From Paraburkholderia acidisoli (lineage in GTDB: Bacteria > Pseudomonadota > Gammaproteobacteria > Burkholderiales > Burkholderiaceae): a DNA stretch of 64,000 nt. The DNA is taken from positions 1,116,001-1,180,000 of the forward strand of contig NZ_CP046914.1 of NCBI RefSeq assembly GCF_009789675.1. The letters are read 5' to 3'. The notes below the pieces were generated by a model, which searched no databases, was not told the origin of the DNA, and worked only from the letters and a program-made list of their open reading frames with translations. Position numbers and translations under genes: made by a program. Position 1 is the stretch's first letter. The number at the start of each line of letters is the position of its first letter. Shown here piece by piece: positions 62,456 through 64,000 of this stretch.

Positions 62456-63031
62456 GGATCTGGCCTGGTGACTCTGCGATGTCGCCGTTTCGCCAGCCTG
62501 GATTCTCCCCGGCGGCGACAACGCGTTTTTTTCGCTACGTTCGTTCGGCAATCGGGCGGAACGTAATCGTTTGGTAAAGGACTTGTTAAAAAACGCACGG
62601 TCCTACCTGCTGGTTGACGGCCGTATGCAATAAAGCTTGATACGGTTCAGCACTCATACGAATGAAGCCGCGAAAAAGCGGGAAAAATTGCCGAATTCAG
62701 CGCTTTCACGCGTGGTCGATCCATGACGTTAGCTAATTTCTTTTCGACGATTTAATCGACCGGGCGTGCGAAATGATGATGCGTGCATTACGCGACAATT
62801 AAGGGAAGCGCTAACTCATGCGGGCGCCGCAAGCCTTGCTGGGCGGGGGATTCCGCCAGCGGCAACGGGCATTGTTCCAGCTGTCGCGTGAATGCCCCAT
62901 TGCGGATCGGCCCTTATTTGAAACACGATTGTCACTATTCCGAGACAGCCGATTTAATTCTTTTACAACGCCCGATCGGAGGTTTAGTCTCCTTGGAGTC
63001 AAGAGTTGTTTTACTGCGCCAGGAGAACGAC
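62456..63031. promoter_or_regulatory. Divergent spacer between mprF and porin gene
   Basis: About 576 bp, AT-richer than flanks between 62570 and 62800. It must hold the promoters of mprF and the porin. I see no hairpin or RNA gene that I can support. Confidence 0.5.
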
Positions 63032-64000
63032 GTGAAAAGACTCGCCTTGACTTCCTTCTCGCTCGCCGCGCTCGGGGTAGCCGGCGCGGCCCATGCCCAG
63101 ACCAGCGTGACGCTGTACGGCACCATCGACACGTCCATCACCTATGTGAATCACGCCTCGGGCGGCAGCAATCTCTGGACGCTCGGCAATTCGAGCTATG
63201 GCAATCTCTCGGGTTCGCGATGGGGCGTGAAGGGCGCCGAAGATCTGGGCGGCGGTCTCAAGGCGATCTTCCAGCTGGAAAACGGTTTCAATCCGTCGAA
63301 TGGCGCGCTGGCGCAGGGCGGACGGTTGTTCGGCCGCCAGGCGTACGTCGGCTTGACCGCCGAACAATACGGTTCGCTCACGCTGGGGCGCCAGTACGAT
63401 CCGCTCATCGACCTCGTGCAGGGCATCACCGCCGACAACTATTTCGGCTCGGTCTTCGCGACGGCTGGCGACGTCGACAATTACGACAACAGTTTTCGCG
63501 TGAACAACGCGGTCAAGTACACCACGTCGAACTGGAACGGTCTGCAGGCCTCGGCAATGTACTCGTTCGGCGGCATCGCGGGCTCGACCGGTTCCGAGCA
63601 GTCGTACTCGGCGGCCGTCGCCTACACCAGCGGACCGTTCGCGCTCGCGGGCGGCTACTTCTACGCGGCGAACAGCCAGGCGCTGGGCGCGCTGCGCACC
63701 GACGGCTGGGCGAGCACCTCGGACGGCACCTTCGACGGCCCGGTCAACAGCGGCTATGCCTCGGCGCATTCGCTGTCAATCGCGCGCGCGGCGGCGCAGT
63801 ATCAGCTTGGCCAATTCACGTTCGGGCTCGGCTACAGCAACGCGCAGTACGCCCCCGACGCCAGCTCCGTGTTCCGCGACACGCAGCGCTACAACACCGG
63901 CCAGGGCTTCATGAACTACCAGCTGAGCCCGGCGCTGCTGCTCGGACTCGGCTACAGCTACACGCATGCGAACGGCGACACTTCCGCGAACTACCATCAG
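63032..64000 (+). CDS. Burkholderia-type trimeric porin, N-terminal part (3' end outside window)
   Basis: At least 323 residues, open to the right edge. GTG start with AGGAG 7 bp upstream. The signal peptide ends AHAQ and the mature sequence starts SVTLYGTIDTSITYV, the first strand of general porins. Loop and strand motifs SRWGVKGAEDLGGGLKAIFQ, RQAYVGLTAEQYGSLTLGRQ and alternating amphipathic strands follow, as in OpcP/Omp38. General diffusion of small solutes across the outer membrane. Confidence 0.93.
   Translation, partial: MKRLALTSFSLAALGVAGAAHAQTSVTLYGTIDTSITYVNHASGGSNLWTLGNSSYGNLSGSRWGVKGAEDLGGGLKAIFQLENGFNPSNGALAQGGRLFGRQAYVGLTAEQYGSLTLGRQYDPLIDLVQGITADNYFGSVFATAGDVDNYDNSFRVNNAVKYTTSNWNGLQASAMYSFGGIAGSTGSEQSYSAAVAYTSGPFALAGGYFYAANSQALGALRTDGWASTSDGTFDGPVNSGYASAHSLSIARAAAQYQLGQFTFGLGYSNAQYAPDASSVFRDTQRYNTGQGFMNYQLSPALLLGLGYSYTHANGDTSANYHQ

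Overview
The window is one gene-dense stretch of a GC-rich beta-proteobacterial chromosome, most likely Burkholderiaceae (Paraburkholderia, Caballeronia or Burkholderia). This rests on the strong GC third-position bias, a Burkholderia-type trimeric porin at the right edge, DUF3138, DUF2242 and DUF962 proteins, tandem IclR regulators and many LysR/GntR/MocR regulators. I see no rRNA, tRNA, insertion sequence, prophage or CRISPR array. All assignments come from reading the sequence; no database search was possible.

Layout. 1-11 kb: end of a RarD-type permease, a DUF962 membrane protein, a Crp/Fnr regulator, a HAD phosphatase, a dienelactone hydrolase fused to an NTF2/SnoaL-like domain, envelope lipoproteins (NlpD-like, SYLF), a secreted DRGH nuclease, a GNAT enzyme, a MocR regulator and an aldo/keto reductase. 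11.4-27 kb: a complete putrescine locus. On the minus strand run puuD-puuA-spuC-potF-potG-potH-potI-DUF3138 porin-puuB-puuB; on the plus strand run puuR-puuC. It combines outer-membrane entry, ABC import, the gamma-glutamylated route (PuuA, PuuB, PuuC, PuuD) and a direct transaminase route (SpuC). 27-29.4 kb: MarR regulator and DHA2 efflux pump around a perfect operator-like palindrome, then a glycine-zipper protein. 29.5-35.9 kb: a carbohydrate-type ABC importer divided between two divergent transcripts, with an SDR dehydrogenase and an RpiR/SIS regulator.

36-37 kb holds an isolated T6SS Tae4 amidase effector and Tai4 immunity pair. 37-43.8 kb holds a cytochrome P450 and two overlapping IclR paralogues, diverging from a zinc-site-degenerate MBL-fold protein, an aromatic-ring FAD monooxygenase and a DUF2783 protein. 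This looks like an uncharacterised catabolic module. Between the MBL and monooxygenase genes lie three hairpins whose stems differ in sequence but keep their pairing, the most unusual non-coding structure in the window.

43.8-51.3 kb: Lrp regulator and RhtB exporter, a DUF2242 lipoprotein, and a GntR / APC permease / carbon-nitrogen hydrolase / LuxR group. 51.3-55.2 kb: a rubredoxin with an N-terminal extension, a 43-residue membrane peptide, FUSC, DoxX, pirin and its divergent LysR regulator. 55.6-58.3 kb: ahpC-ahpF peroxide defence and a small cupin. 58.4-62.5 kb: a translationally coupled mprF-acvB pair for making and hydrolysing aminoacyl-phosphatidylglycerol. 63-64 kb: the start of a porin gene.
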